Made by a program: the position numbers and the translations under genes. From [Clostridium] innocuum (GTDB taxonomy: Bacteria; Bacillota_I; Bacilli_A; Erysipelotrichales; Erysipelotrichaceae), in contig CP048838.1 of the NCBI GenBank assembly GCA_012317185.1, positions 2,852,001-2,916,000 on the forward strand: DNA of 64,000 nucleotides, given 5' to 3'. Every line of letters begins with the position of its first letter. The first letter of the stretch is position 1. Under the pieces are notes generated by a model. That model ran no database searches and was not told where the DNA came from. It saw nothing but the letters and a program-made list of their open reading frames with translations. Below, piece by piece: positions 27,738-36,978 of the stretch.

Positions 27738-29003
27738 CTAACTTTCCAGACTGTATATGAACTGCTGTATGTCTGCATCTCCGAAAATACGCACTCTCGG
27801 CAGCTGCAGCTTATCCATACCGGGTTCTATTTTACCATAATTTGTCGTAAAAGCCATATGCACACCTGCATCTTTCATAATCTGCAGTGCACTGTCTGTA
27901 ACATCACCATACGGATAACAATACACATTACCTCCGCCGATGATGGAAAACGACTTTTCTGTGTCCGCAACACCCTCATCATGTGCCACACAGCGCAATG
28001 CACCGCCATGACCGCCTTCACAGCCGCCGGTATGCATGTCATAGGAATGCGACTGCAACTCCATGCCGTTTTGCTTCATTTCCTGAAAGCTTTGTGGCAG
28101 CTTATCATCCTTCAGATGATTCCCGATCAGAAAGAGCGTTGCACTATTACCATATTTCTTCAGCAGCGGATATGCATATTTATATATGGAAGCTGTCCCA
28201 TCATCAATCGTAATGGAAACACTGTTCTTCGGCAGTTGTACCTTTCCATCCAGAAAATTCTCCACGTCCTGCATGCGCAGCGTCACATAGTTATGCTCCT
28301 TCAAATACTTCAGGTGTGCTTCAAAGTCATTAACCTCCAGCCAGTTTCCGTTTTTCGGGACCTCACCATTTTCCCTGGAATAGAAATAATGATACATGAA
28401 AACCGGAATCTGTTTTGCGACCGGTTCTCCGGTATTGTCAGCCTGCTTTGTAGCTGCTATTGCGGATTTTGGTATATACACGAGGGCATTCCCTATCTGT
28501 ACACCATAGCGTTTCTCATCCTTTACATAAATAGGATAAGATGCTTTCCGTGTTACCTCCGCCAGCTTGTCTCCTGCATCATTCTGAATAATATAGCTGT
28601 CTTTTGTCACGATATTCTCATTAAACGGCAGATAAACACTAGCCTTTTTGACATTGTTTTCTTCTGTTTGTTCGGGTACCACATGATCAGCCAGGATGTA
28701 GCAGTCATCCGTTTGCAGCCTGAAATACTTTTCCTTCATGTTCTGTGCGCTTTGCTTGTCAAGCTTCAGCATTGTCCCCTTAAAGATACGGCCAATCTCT
28801 TTGTATTCTCCATCCTTCTTCTCAAACAGCGGTGTTTCCTTATCCACACGCACCGTCTGTGCATAATATGAGGAAACATCAACAGCAGTCTTTTGTCTCT
28901 GCATGGGATACATCCAATAGATGACCAGCATCACACAACATACAAAACCTAGCGCAAGCACTAGGAATTGTAGTCGTTTCGTTTTCTTACTTCTTTTCTT
29001 CAA
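27738..29003 (-). CDS. Membrane-anchored polysaccharide deacetylase inside the dnaK operon
   Basis: TTG 29003 overlaps the dnaK 3' end by 17 nt; the protein is 421 aa. One N-terminal membrane helix (about 11-31) is followed by an SH3-like/linker region (about 45-200) and a NodB domain: MYHYFYSREN, the metal-binding SITIDDGT, LQSHSYDMH and YCYPYGD. Such enzymes remove acetyl groups from peptidoglycan or exported glycans outside the cell. Its place between dnaK and dnaJ, 13 nt from dnaJ, implies heat-shock co-expression. The start codon is uncertain because no good ribosome site is visible. Confidence 0.85.
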   Translation of the reverse strand: MKKRSKKTKRLQFLVLALGFVCCVMLVIYWMYPMQRQKTAVDVSSYYAQTVRVDKETPLFEKKDGEYKEIGRIFKGTMLKLDKQSAQNMKEKYFRLQTDDCYILADHVVPEQTEENNVKKASVYLPFNENIVTKDSYIIQNDAGDKLAEVTRKASYPIYVKDEKRYGVQIGNALVYIPKSAIAATKQADNTGEPVAKQIPVFMYHYFYSRENGEVPKNGNWLEVNDFEAHLKYLKEHNYVTLRMQDVENFLDGKVQLPKNSVSITIDDGTASIYKYAYPLLKKYGNSATLFLIGNHLKDDKLPQSFQEMKQNGMELQSHSYDMHTGGCEGGHGGALRCVAHDEGVADTEKSFSIIGGGNVYCYPYGDVTDSALQIMKDAGVHMAFTTNYGKIEPGMDKLQLPRVRIFGDADIQQFIYSLES

Positions 29004-30792
29004 ATTCAGCGTCTACAACGTTGTCATCGTTGTTTGCACCTGCTCCTGCATTCGGATCCGCACTCTGCTGCTGATACATCTGAGCACTAGCCGCCTGTGC
29101 AGCCTTTTCCAGTGCCTCCAGTTTTTCCTTTACAGCATCCATGTCATTTTCATCCAGAGATTTCTGTAAATCGTCGCGCAGCTTCTGTGTTTCTTCCTTC
29201 TGCTTTGCATCAATCTTGTCACCGCTATCTGCCAGCATGGAATCAATCTGAGCAATGAAGCCCTCTGCACGGTTGCGCAGATCAATTTCTTCCTTGCGTT
29301 TTTCATCCTCAACCTTGTGTTCCTCAGCCTCACGAACCATACGATCGATTTCCTCATCGCTCAGTCCGCTCGTATTCTGAATCGTGATGGACTGTTCCTT
29401 ACCGGTACCCTTATCCTTTGCAGATACATGTACAATACCGTTTACGTCAATATCAAAGGTAACTTCAATCTGTGGCACACCACGGCGAGCCGGAGCGATA
29501 CCATCCAGCTTGAACATACCGAGCTCCTTATTGTCATTTGCCATCGGGCGCTCACCCTGCAGAACACGGATATCAACAGCAGGCTGGTTATCCGCAGCAG
29601 TTGAGAATACCTGAGATTTGCTTGTTGGAATTGTTGTGTTACGTGGAATCAGCACGGTCATGACACCACCCATTGTCTCAATACCGAGGCTCAGTGGTGT
29701 AACATCCAGCAGCAGAACATCCTTTACATCACCGGCGATAACACCACCCTGAATAGCAGCACCCATAGCAACTACTTCATCCGGGTTTACGGATTTGTTA
29801 GGTTCCTTGCCCAGAACGCTCTTAACAGCTTCCTGTACAGCAGGAATACGGGTAGATCCACCTACCAGCAGTACCTGGTGGATATCGTTTTTCGTCAGTC
29901 CGGCATCGCGCAGTGCGTTTCTTACCGGCTCCATCGTACGATCAACCAGAGATTTTGTCATTTCATCGAATTTTGCACGTGATAATGTAGCCTCGAAGTG
30001 CAGAGGTCCATCCGCACCTGCAGAGATAAACGGCAGAGAAATCTGGGTCTGTACAACTCCACTCAGATCCTTCTTCGCTTTTTCTCCAGCCTCTTTCAGA
30101 CGCTGCATAGCCATAGTATCCTTACGCAGGTCAACACCGTTTTCCTTCTTGAAGGTATCTACCATCCAGTCAACAACAACGTTATCGAAGTCATCTCCAC
30201 CCAGACGGGTATCTCCGTTTGTAGACAATACCTCAAAGGTTCCATCCGCAAGCTCCAGAATAGAAACGTCGAAGGTACCTCCACCTAAGTCATATACCAG
30301 AACCTTCTGTTCTTTTTCAGTTTTATCAATACCGTATGCTAGTGCGGCAGCAGTCGGCTCATTGATGATACGCTCTACTTCCAGACCGGCAATCTTTCCG
30401 GCATCCTTGGTTGCCTGACGCTGTGCATCATTGAAATAAGCTGGTACCGTAATAACCGCTTTTTCAACCTTTTCTCCTAGATAGTCCTCTGCATAGGATT
30501 TCAGATACTGCAGGATCATCGCACTGACTTCCTGCGGTGTATACTGCTTACCTTCCAGTTCAACCTTTTCATTTGTACCCATCAGACGCTTGATTGAGCT
30601 GATAGTGTTTTTGTTTGTAACAACCTGACGCTTTGCGGCATCACCGACGATACGTTCACCGTTCTTGTATGCGACTACAGATGGTGTTGTACGATTTCCT
30701 TCCGGATTTGTGATGACCTTGCATTCACCACCGTCCATAACGGACACACAGCTGTTTGTTGTACCTAAGTCAATACCAATAATTTTACTCAT
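28987..30792 (-). CDS. dnaK: Chaperone DnaK (Hsp70)
   Basis: This 601-aa protein starts MSKIIGIDLGTTNSCVSV with AAAGGAGG before the ATG. The nucleotide-binding domain has VYDLGGGTFDVSIL and VLLVGGSTRIPAV, then the linker DVLLLDVTPLSLG, the substrate domain and a lid ending in an acidic tail NVVDAEFEEKK. It folds and protects proteins with GrpE and DnaJ. The length is typical for Bacillota, which lack one nucleotide-domain segment found in E. coli. Confidence 0.99.
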   Translation of the reverse strand: MSKIIGIDLGTTNSCVSVMDGGECKVITNPEGNRTTPSVVAYKNGERIVGDAAKRQVVTNKNTISSIKRLMGTNEKVELEGKQYTPQEVSAMILQYLKSYAEDYLGEKVEKAVITVPAYFNDAQRQATKDAGKIAGLEVERIINEPTAAALAYGIDKTEKEQKVLVYDLGGGTFDVSILELADGTFEVLSTNGDTRLGGDDFDNVVVDWMVDTFKKENGVDLRKDTMAMQRLKEAGEKAKKDLSGVVQTQISLPFISAGADGPLHFEATLSRAKFDEMTKSLVDRTMEPVRNALRDAGLTKNDIHQVLLVGGSTRIPAVQEAVKSVLGKEPNKSVNPDEVVAMGAAIQGGVIAGDVKDVLLLDVTPLSLGIETMGGVMTVLIPRNTTIPTSKSQVFSTAADNQPAVDIRVLQGERPMANDNKELGMFKLDGIAPARRGVPQIEVTFDIDVNGIVHVSAKDKGTGKEQSITIQNTSGLSDEEIDRMVREAEEHKVEDEKRKEEIDLRNRAEGFIAQIDSMLADSGDKIDAKQKEETQKLRDDLQKSLDENDMDAVKEKLEALEKAAQAASAQMYQQQSADPNAGAGANNDDNVVDAEFEEKK

Positions 30793-30812
30793 AATCGTTA
30801 TCCTCCTTTTAT

Positions 30813-31433
30813 CTATTCGCTAACCTTTACAAGTGTTGCACGTAATACACGATCCTTCAGCATATATCCCTTTTGCAGGACCTCAATGACCATACCGCTT
30901 TCCACGCCATCCTTGGCCTCCTGCATCAGGGCCTGATGGAAGTTTGGATCAAACGGCTTGTCCAGCGCTTCGATTTCCTTTACACCCTCCTGATTCAGGA
31001 TGTGTACCAGCTGCTGGTAAATCATCTCAAAGCCCTTGGCGTAGTTTTTGACATTCTGATCATCGACCTTAACATCCAGCGCACGCTCCAGGTTATCCAG
31101 AACCGGCAGGATTTCCATCGCAAAGCTTTGAATGCGGTACTTGCGCACATTGTCGCTTTCACTCTGCAGACGCTTCTTCAGATTTTCTGTATCTGCATAC
31201 GCCTTGAAGTAGGCATTCTTGTTTGCTGCCGCCTCTTCCTTCAGCTTTACGATTTCCTCTTCCAGTTCTTCGATTTTTTTCTTCTTACCGAATTTCGCGG
31301 ATTTTTTATCTTCCTTTTCCGCTTCCTTCGCATCCTTTTTTTCTACCTTGGCAGCATCCTGTGCCGTCTTTGCTTCTTCGCTTTGCTCGGCAGTCTTTGC
31401 TTCCTCGTTTACAACTTCTTTTTCTTCCTGCAT
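30813..31433 (-). CDS. grpE: Nucleotide exchange factor GrpE
   Basis: ATG 31433 follows AAGGAGG; the protein is 206 aa. A long charged N-terminal region (Glu/Lys/Ala-rich, about 1-60) precedes the coiled coil and the conserved NLKKRLQSESDNVRKYRIQS and VKEIEALDKPFDPNFHQALM. It opens DnaK to release ADP. It overlaps nothing: 10 nt separate its start from the hrcA stop and 20 nt its stop from dnaK. Confidence 0.97.
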   Translation of the reverse strand: MQEEKEVVNEEAKTAEQSEEAKTAQDAAKVEKKDAKEAEKEDKKSAKFGKKKKIEELEEEIVKLKEEAAANKNAYFKAYADTENLKKRLQSESDNVRKYRIQSFAMEILPVLDNLERALDVKVDDQNVKNYAKGFEMIYQQLVHILNQEGVKEIEALDKPFDPNFHQALMQEAKDGVESGMVIEVLQKGYMLKDRVLRATLVKVSE

Positions 31434-31443
31434 GATGACCTCC

Positions 31444-32460
31444 TTATCGATTTTCACTTCTGTATAAATCTTCGATTACTTTGCTCATATATTCCATAAG
31501 GGCAACGACACGGCTGTACTGCATGCGGGTAGGTCCCACGATCATCAGTTCCCCTTCTTCATCCTCGTTCAGCTTGAACTTGCTGGATACCACGGCAACA
31601 TTATTGACCTGAATCAATTCATTGTCTCCGCCGATCTCAATGGCAACATCACCCTCATGATTGGCCAGCTGTCGAAACAAGCTGCTGTCCTCCAGCATCT
31701 TCATAAGCTCCTTCAGCTTTTCGATATCTGCGAATTCCGGCTGATACAGCATATTGCTCTGTCCGCTGCAGTATACATGGTCGGTTGCAAACCGCATGAA
31801 TGCATTAACGAAGGCTTCAAACAGCACCTCGTGACGGGCAATATGGCTGGCCAGCAGCGGCTCAATCTGCTGCATGCGCTCCACCACCTCATTGATCGGT
31901 GTGCCGCTCAGCTTGTCATTGAGCAGATTACAGCAGGTTTTGATATCCTCAACGCTCACGGCCGTATTGAAGTGAAATGTCTTATTTTCCGTATGCCCGT
32001 GATCGGTAATGAAGACTGCAACCGCACTGGTGTCACTGAGTGGAAACAGCTGTATGTGCTGCAGTGTCTGGTAACGGCTTTCCGGCCCCAGCACCACGGA
32101 AGTCAGCGAGGTCATCTGAGATAGAATATCACAGCTTTTCTTAACGATTTCATCCATTGAATAATGACGCTCCTGAAATACAGCCTGCAGAGAATGCTTG
32201 ACTCCATCATCCAGTTCACGCTCCATCAGATTTTCAACATAGAACCGATAACCGCGACTGCTTGGTATACGACCGCTGGAGGTATGTGTTTTCTCCAGCA
32301 GACCCAGATCCTCCAGTGCAGCCATCTCATTGCGAATGGTGGCACTGGAACAGTTGAAATCCAGCAGGTCCATCAGTTTCTTGGAACCGACAGGCTCGGC
32401 AGTCCGGGTGAACTCATCTACTATCGTTTTAAAGATCGCCGTCTGGCGTTTTGTAAGCAT
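31444..32460 (-). CDS. hrcA: Heat-inducible transcription repressor HrcA
   Basis: ATG 32460 (AAAGGAG, 8 nt spacing) is preferred over the GTG 9 nt upstream; the protein is 338 aa. The winged-helix N-terminus is LTKRQTAIFKTIVDEF, with SSATIRNEMAALEDLGLL and THTSSGRIPSSRGYRFYV as family hallmarks. It binds the CIRCE operators just upstream and so represses its own operon. GroEL normally helps fold it. Confidence 0.97.
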   Translation of the reverse strand: MLTKRQTAIFKTIVDEFTRTAEPVGSKKLMDLLDFNCSSATIRNEMAALEDLGLLEKTHTSSGRIPSSRGYRFYVENLMERELDDGVKHSLQAVFQERHYSMDEIVKKSCDILSQMTSLTSVVLGPESRYQTLQHIQLFPLSDTSAVAVFITDHGHTENKTFHFNTAVSVEDIKTCCNLLNDKLSGTPINEVVERMQQIEPLLASHIARHEVLFEAFVNAFMRFATDHVYCSGQSNMLYQPEFADIEKLKELMKMLEDSSLFRQLANHEGDVAIEIGGDNELIQVNNVAVVSSKFKLNEDEEGELMIVGPTRMQYSRVVALMEYMSKVIEDLYRSENR

Positions 32461-32475
32461 ATGGTTCACTCCTTT

Positions 32476-32502
32476 CTAGCACTCAACCTCTATGTCTGCT
32501 AA
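32476..32502 (-). promoter_or_regulatory. CIRCE operator 2 (promoter-proximal to hrcA)
   Basis: On the minus strand TTAGCAGAC, nine bases, then GAGTGCTAG: a CIRCE with an imperfect left arm. It starts next to the -10 box and reaches to 16 nt before the hrcA start. Confidence 0.8.
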
Positions 32503-32503
32503 T

Positions 32504-32532
32504 AGTATATTCCAATATTTTAGCACTGTCAA
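32504..32532 (-). promoter_or_regulatory. Promoter of the hrcA-dnaJ operon
   Basis: TTGACA (32527-32532) and TATACT (32504-32509) are separated by exactly 17 bp, a strong sigma-A promoter. The -35 lies inside CIRCE 1. Confidence 0.9.
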
Positions 32533-32546
32533 CACTTTAGTGCTAA
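32520..32546 (-). promoter_or_regulatory. CIRCE operator 1
   Basis: TTAGCACTA, nine bases, CAGTGCTAA: a near-perfect CIRCE inverted repeat that overlaps the -35 box, so HrcA would block polymerase binding. Confidence 0.92.
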
Positions 32547-32638
32547 AATCCATAAAAATTGTTATCATTTCTGGAAATATTAGGAAAGTGCTCTGTTTTG
32601 CCCAGCGTTGGAAAAATGCATATATTCACGCAAATGGA

Positions 32639-32667
32639 TTGCCAAGAGCCGCAGCTTGCTATATACT
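32639..32667 (+). promoter_or_regulatory. Promoter of pgeF
   Basis: TTGCCA (32639-32644), 17 bp, TATACT (32662-32667), about 70 nt upstream of the pgeF ATG and divergent from the hrcA promoter. Confidence 0.75.
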
Positions 32668-32737
32668 TTTCCCAGGGCAAACCCGGATACTCACACATAT
32701 ACTATAAATATATAAGAAAGAAAGAAGGAATGATCAT

Positions 32738-33499
32738 ATGAATTATATACAATGGAACTACGAGGATGATTTGCTTGCAGGTACGACGCTGCGCGACCCA
32801 TCCCTGCCGGAAAACAACAATATGGCACTGCACGCCTGTTTACGGAAAGAGGATGTTTTAAATAATCGTGATACTCTGTCAAAAGCACTCCATATAGCAT
32901 CGTCACAGTGGACCTTCGCTATGCAGACGCACTCCGATCATATCCATGAGGTAACCGCCGCAGATGCCGGCAGAGGCTATCGTGTTTATGAGGAGGGGAT
33001 TGCGGACTGTGATGCCCTTTACACAAAGGAAAGAAACATCGCAATCGGTGTCTTTCATGCAGATTGCGTGCCGGTACTTCTATATGACCCCTTTACCGGT
33101 ATCATTGCCGCTATTCACAGTGGCTGGCAGGGAACCGTGCAGGAAATTACACGCAAAACCGTGACCCTGCTCATGCAGAAGGAGCATGTCGATCCTGCTC
33201 ACCTGATGGCTTATATCGGTCCGGCTATCGCATATCGCAGCTTTGAAATCCAGCAGGATGTCATTGACCGCATCCGGGCAATGAGCTTTGATACCCGTGA
33301 CTATCTGACAATGCTGCCAAACGGCAGGGCAATCGCAGACAACAAAGGGCTGAATATGCAGATGCTGCTGAATCTCGGTGTTGAACGCGATCATATCACA
33401 GTGAATCCAAACGATACCTTTCTGAAAAACGATGCTTTTTTCAGCTATCGAAGAGAGCCTGCATGCGGAAGACACCTCAGCTTCATTCTACGCAAATAA
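32738..33499 (+). CDS. pgeF: YfiH/PgeF family protein (polyphenol oxidase / muropeptide editing or purine nucleoside enzyme)
   Basis: This 253-aa protein has the family metal motifs TFAMQTHSDHIH, GVFHADCVPVLLYD, AIHSGWQGTVQ and the C-terminal ACGRHLSF. Members have been reported as a purine nucleoside phosphorylase/adenosine deaminase and as an editor of wrongly built UDP-MurNAc precursors. The cellular role here is not decided by sequence. It is monocistronic, between its own promoter and a strong terminator. Confidence 0.9.
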   Translation: MNYIQWNYEDDLLAGTTLRDPSLPENNNMALHACLRKEDVLNNRDTLSKALHIASSQWTFAMQTHSDHIHEVTAADAGRGYRVYEEGIADCDALYTKERNIAIGVFHADCVPVLLYDPFTGIIAAIHSGWQGTVQEITRKTVTLLMQKEHVDPAHLMAYIGPAIAYRSFEIQQDVIDRIRAMSFDTRDYLTMLPNGRAIADNKGLNMQMLLNLGVERDHITVNPNDTFLKNDAFFSYRREPACGRHLSFILRK

Positions 33500-33506
33500 T
33501 CCAAAT

Positions 33507-33570
33507 AAAAAGGCGGAGTATTCTGATCCTGTTTCATTTGAACAGTTGATCATTCCGCCCTTTTTTATTT
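33507..33570. terminator. Bidirectional terminator between pgeF and spo0A
   Basis: AAAAAGGCGGA pairs with TCCGCCCTTTTTT, with further pairing inside (TGATC/GATCA). A- and T-runs on the two sides let it serve both converging genes. Confidence 0.85.
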
Positions 33571-33591
33571 CCGGATGCATTATGTGCATGT

Positions 33592-34371
33592 TCAGACACG
33601 TGTTTCCTCCATATGAATTTTGTCAGACAGCATTGCAATGAATTCGGAATTTGTAGGTTTGCTTCGTTCCATGGAAATCGTATAGCCGAAAATCTTATGT
33701 ATCACATGTGCATTTCCGCGATTCCAGGCCACTTCGATTGCATGCCGTATACCACGCTCCACTCGGGAGGGTGTTGTCTGAAACTCCAGCGCAATCTTCG
33801 GATATAATGTTTTGGTAACCTTACCAAGCAGATCCATATCACGGTAGGTCTGCATAATTGCACAGCGTAGATACTGATACCCTTTCAGGTTTGCAGGAAC
33901 TCCAAGCTCGTGCAGCAGCTCGGTGATCGTTCCCTCCAGATGCTGGTTCTGACTGCGTCCCAGCTTTTTCTGCAGCTCCTCATTCAATGAATAATCCGGC
34001 TGATAATTCCTGATGAAATGAATCTTGCGAATCAGATCAGGAATCTCATAGGGCTTCATCATGATGTAGTCGACACAATAGCGGTTGAACTCAGAAAGAA
34101 TCATTTCACTGAGATATGAGGATATGCAGATAATATGATCCACCTGCAGCCTTCTGCTGCGTATTTCCTCTAATACATAAAACCCATCTTTCTTTGGCAG
34201 GATCATGTCCAACACCAGAACATGTACATGTTTCCCCTCCAGCTGTCGGATACATTCCTCACCATCGCTTGTCATTCCGGCCAGTTCAAATTCCTCAACG
34301 GAAGAAATGGCCCTTTCTAAAGCAGATAACTGATTTCTATTCTCATCTACTAAAAAAATCAAGCTCTTCAT
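33592..34371 (-). CDS. spo0A: Stage 0 sporulation response regulator Spo0A
   Basis: This 259-aa protein has a receiver domain with acidic residues D9/E10, phosphoacceptor D55 (VLVLDMILPKKDG) and the conserved lysine in MMKPYEIP. A DNA-binding domain follows: ITELLHELGVPANLKGYQYL, then TPSRVERGIRHAIEVAW, the recognition helix, and FGYTISMERSKPTNSEFIA. It is the master switch for entry into sporulation. The ribosome site is weak (GGAATGAAAG). It is converging with pgeF. Confidence 0.96.
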   Translation of the reverse strand: MKSLIFLVDENRNQLSALERAISSVEEFELAGMTSDGEECIRQLEGKHVHVLVLDMILPKKDGFYVLEEIRSRRLQVDHIICISSYLSEMILSEFNRYCVDYIMMKPYEIPDLIRKIHFIRNYQPDYSLNEELQKKLGRSQNQHLEGTITELLHELGVPANLKGYQYLRCAIMQTYRDMDLLGKVTKTLYPKIALEFQTTPSRVERGIRHAIEVAWNRGNAHVIHKIFGYTISMERSKPTNSEFIAMLSDKIHMEETRV

Positions 34372-34473
34372 CTTTCATTCCTCCAACTACCTAGGCAGGA
34401 ACCATCATAAACCCTAAAGTGTTTTTAGAGTCAAGTATTTATTAAAAATATTTAAGAAAAACATTAAATTATT

Positions 34474-35283
34474 TTATATCACTCTCTTGTAAGGGACCCA
34501 TATCATATGGCGCATCTGATAATGATGATCCTCGCAGGCACTGTATAAGACCTGAGACAGGATATCCCCGTCAAGCACCAGGTGATGTGCCTCCATAAAC
34601 TGCAGCAGCTTTTCCTTTTCCTGCAGAATCGTATGCTGGGCATCCGCTTCAAAGCAGTAGGCAAGAGCCGAACATTCGGCATACTGTCTTACCACATCAT
34701 TTTTCCGAATACCGATGAAATCCCCAATCGTCTCGTACATACAAAAGCCGTAATCAAAGTGCTCCTGTCCGCTGATAAAATCCTTGGCACAGATTCGTCC
34801 ACTCAGAAACTGAAGCTCGCTGCTTTTCGACCACACCCTGAGTTCCTCATTCAGGAATGCATCATCCGCTAAAATCACATCATCCTGCATGTAGGAAATG
34901 CGATACAGGGCAGGTCTTGTTACAAACTGTATGGCATGCTGTGCACGTTCTGCCAGCGCAATGCATTCCAAAGAAAGATGAATGCTGTGAAGACGAAGAC
35001 TCATCGACACACTTTCCTGCAGCAGCTCCTTCTCCTTTTGTTCCATCAGCTCAAGAAACATATCATTTCCCCTGCTTTCAAACAAATCCATCAGCTCATA
35101 CAGCGTAAAGCCAAGCTTCTGATACTTCTGCATATTCAGAAGATGGTTGATTTGTGAAGCATCGAAATAACGGTAATTGGATACACTGTCCTTATGCGGC
35201 ACGATGAGCCCTTTACGTTCGTAGTACCGCAAAGCTTCCGTGCTGAGACCCAGCAGTCTGGCAGCCTCTCCGATTTTGTACAT
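34474..35283 (-). CDS. MerR-family transcriptional regulator
   Basis: This 269-aa protein starts MYKIGEAARLLGLSTEALRYYERKG, the winged HTH of MerR, with FDASQINHLLNM and a short coiled coil to about residue 110. The rest (about 120-265) resembles a GyrI/BltR-type effector domain. It lacks a C-terminal Cys cluster, so metal sensing is unlikely and a drug or metabolite ligand more so. A 14-bp palindrome 54 nt upstream may be its own operator. No target transporter is adjacent. Confidence 0.88.
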   Translation of the reverse strand: MYKIGEAARLLGLSTEALRYYERKGLIVPHKDSVSNYRYFDASQINHLLNMQKYQKLGFTLYELMDLFESRGNDMFLELMEQKEKELLQESVSMSLRLHSIHLSLECIALAERAQHAIQFVTRPALYRISYMQDDVILADDAFLNEELRVWSKSSELQFLSGRICAKDFISGQEHFDYGFCMYETIGDFIGIRKNDVVRQYAECSALAYCFEADAQHTILQEKEKLLQFMEAHHLVLDGDILSQVLYSACEDHHYQMRHMIWVPYKRVI

Positions 35284-35336
35284 AAAAAAAAACTCCTCCC
35301 TTTTCCATTCTTCACAAACAATACTCTTTCCAAATC

Positions 35337-35350
35337 TGCATACGTATGCA
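35337..35350. promoter_or_regulatory. 14-bp palindrome upstream of the MerR gene
   Basis: TGCATACGTATGCA is a perfect palindrome between the divergent MerR and GntR genes. It could be the operator of either regulator. Confidence 0.45.
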
Positions 35351-35493
35351 TATAGGTCTTTTCTATTTTAGTATACTTTTGTGCTGCGTGCAACCTTATT
35401 ACCGTCTTATTTTAGATTTTATGGAAAGAACGGATTGCTTCTGTATAAATTTCCATGCTATACTAGGATTAACATTTCCCTGGAGGATCCATT

Positions 35494-36978
35494 TTGAAAG
35501 GACAAACATTCTACAGCAGTCTCTACGATTCGCTTACATCCTTGATCATAACGAGGCGGCTTCCCTATGGGAGCCGTCTTCCATCCGCTAAACAGCTGTG
35601 CAGCACCTATCAGGTAGGAATACGTACCGTACAGGACGTCCTGCGCGATATGCGGGATGCCGGCTATATTTCTTTAGAGGCACGCAAGCGTGCACAGGTG
35701 ATCTGGCAGCCCTCACAGGCGCACGATGAGCAGACGGATTTCTATATTCTGCATACACACCGGCAGATGATTGACGTTTTGGAAAGCATGCGTCTGTGCC
35801 TGCCTCCCCTCTGCAGCGGGTTGTGCGATTTACTGCAGGAAAAGGATATCCGTCATTTATATAAAATGCTGTCGACGCTGGAGGATAATAAAAATCTGGA
35901 AAAACGCCGACTGCTGATCCGGGATTTTAATGTATATCTGCTGCAGCGTTATCATAATGATATGATTCTCGATTTGTATCTGACGACCTTTTCCTATATT
36001 GAATATCCCCTGTTGTATCATACAGATCTGTTTTCCTCCTATCATGGCACTCTGAAGCACGATTATGAGCAGCTGCTTGCCGCCTATACAGATAAAAACT
36101 GCCGCTTTGTATATGATTTTTATTATCACACGATCTGCTACACCATACAGCGTATCCGTGAGCACGCAGCGCAGATACAGCTTTGCGGCAACCACTGTAT
36201 ACCGGAAGCAACCCCCTTTTTCTGGCAGCCGAAGCATTCTCATGATTACGTTTACACACTTGTCTTCCGAGACCTTATTCGCAGCATCGCCTGCAAAACC
36301 TATGCCGATCAGCAGCTGCTGCCGCCCATAGAGCAGCTGTCCAGAACCTATCAGGTATCCTACGCAACGATTCGCAAGGTTTTGAAGCAGCTGAATGATA
36401 TCGGGCTCGCAAAGACCTATAACGGTCTGGGGACCCGCATTCAGCTGAATAAGGGGGTTGCACATGCACATCTGGAGGACAGTACAATGATACGTGACGC
36501 CGTAAAATTCATCGGGGCTGTACAGTTTATCACCATCACGATCGGCCGCTGCTGCCTGGAATATTTCGACCAGCTGCTCGTGCTTTCCCCTGTTATGGAG
36601 GAGCGGATAAAAAAACGGCATTATGATGGCGTCGGTTTCCTTGATGCCCTGCTGGTGATTCTTCCCAAGGCCAATCTGAAACAGATTCTGCAGGAGTTTC
36701 GCAGCATTTTGTCATGGGGCTTTTATTTCACACTGCTGCAGCTGGATGAACAACTGGTCGATCTATATTACAAGCGCTGTGAGGAAGCGGTTGGCTTTCT
36801 GGTGAAACGGGATGCCGACGGCTATTGCCGCTGTATACAGCAGGTCTACATGCAGCTGTTCCATATCATCATCCATTGTGCCAAACGCATCGGCATCCGT
36901 CAATGTGATGCCATTCAGCTGCCCGATATCGATTCCCTTCCTCTGCAGGAAACAAAGAATGTCTGCGCTAACCCTTGA
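35494..36978 (+). CDS. GntR-type regulator with two winged-helix domains
   Basis: TTG 35494 has GGAGG 7 nt upstream; the protein is 494 aa. The first GntR HTH is at about 5-70 (YGSRLPSAKQLCSTYQVGIR) and a second at about 255-320 (LLPPIEQLSRTYQVSYATIR). Each is followed by a mostly helical region with no ligand-domain family I recognise. Ordinary GntR proteins have one HTH and about 230-330 residues, so this looks like an internal duplication or fusion. The targets are unknown. The same architecture may bind two operator half-sites as one chain. Confidence 0.8.
   Translation: MKGQTFYSSLYDSLTSLIITRRLPYGSRLPSAKQLCSTYQVGIRTVQDVLRDMRDAGYISLEARKRAQVIWQPSQAHDEQTDFYILHTHRQMIDVLESMRLCLPPLCSGLCDLLQEKDIRHLYKMLSTLEDNKNLEKRRLLIRDFNVYLLQRYHNDMILDLYLTTFSYIEYPLLYHTDLFSSYHGTLKHDYEQLLAAYTDKNCRFVYDFYYHTICYTIQRIREHAAQIQLCGNHCIPEATPFFWQPKHSHDYVYTLVFRDLIRSIACKTYADQQLLPPIEQLSRTYQVSYATIRKVLKQLNDIGLAKTYNGLGTRIQLNKGVAHAHLEDSTMIRDAVKFIGAVQFITITIGRCCLEYFDQLLVLSPVMEERIKKRHYDGVGFLDALLVILPKANLKQILQEFRSILSWGFYFTLLQLDEQLVDLYYKRCEEAVGFLVKRDADGYCRCIQQVYMQLFHIIIHCAKRIGIRQCDAIQLPDIDSLPLQETKNVCANP

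Noticed and set aside
27717..28871. 384-aa open frame on the plus strand
   Set aside because: It is antisense to the polysaccharide deacetylase, has no ribosome site or family motif, and its composition mirrors the minus-strand codons.
35857..36621. 254-aa open frame antisense to the GntR gene
   Set aside because: No motif and no ribosome site; the plus-strand gene has two recognisable HTH domains.
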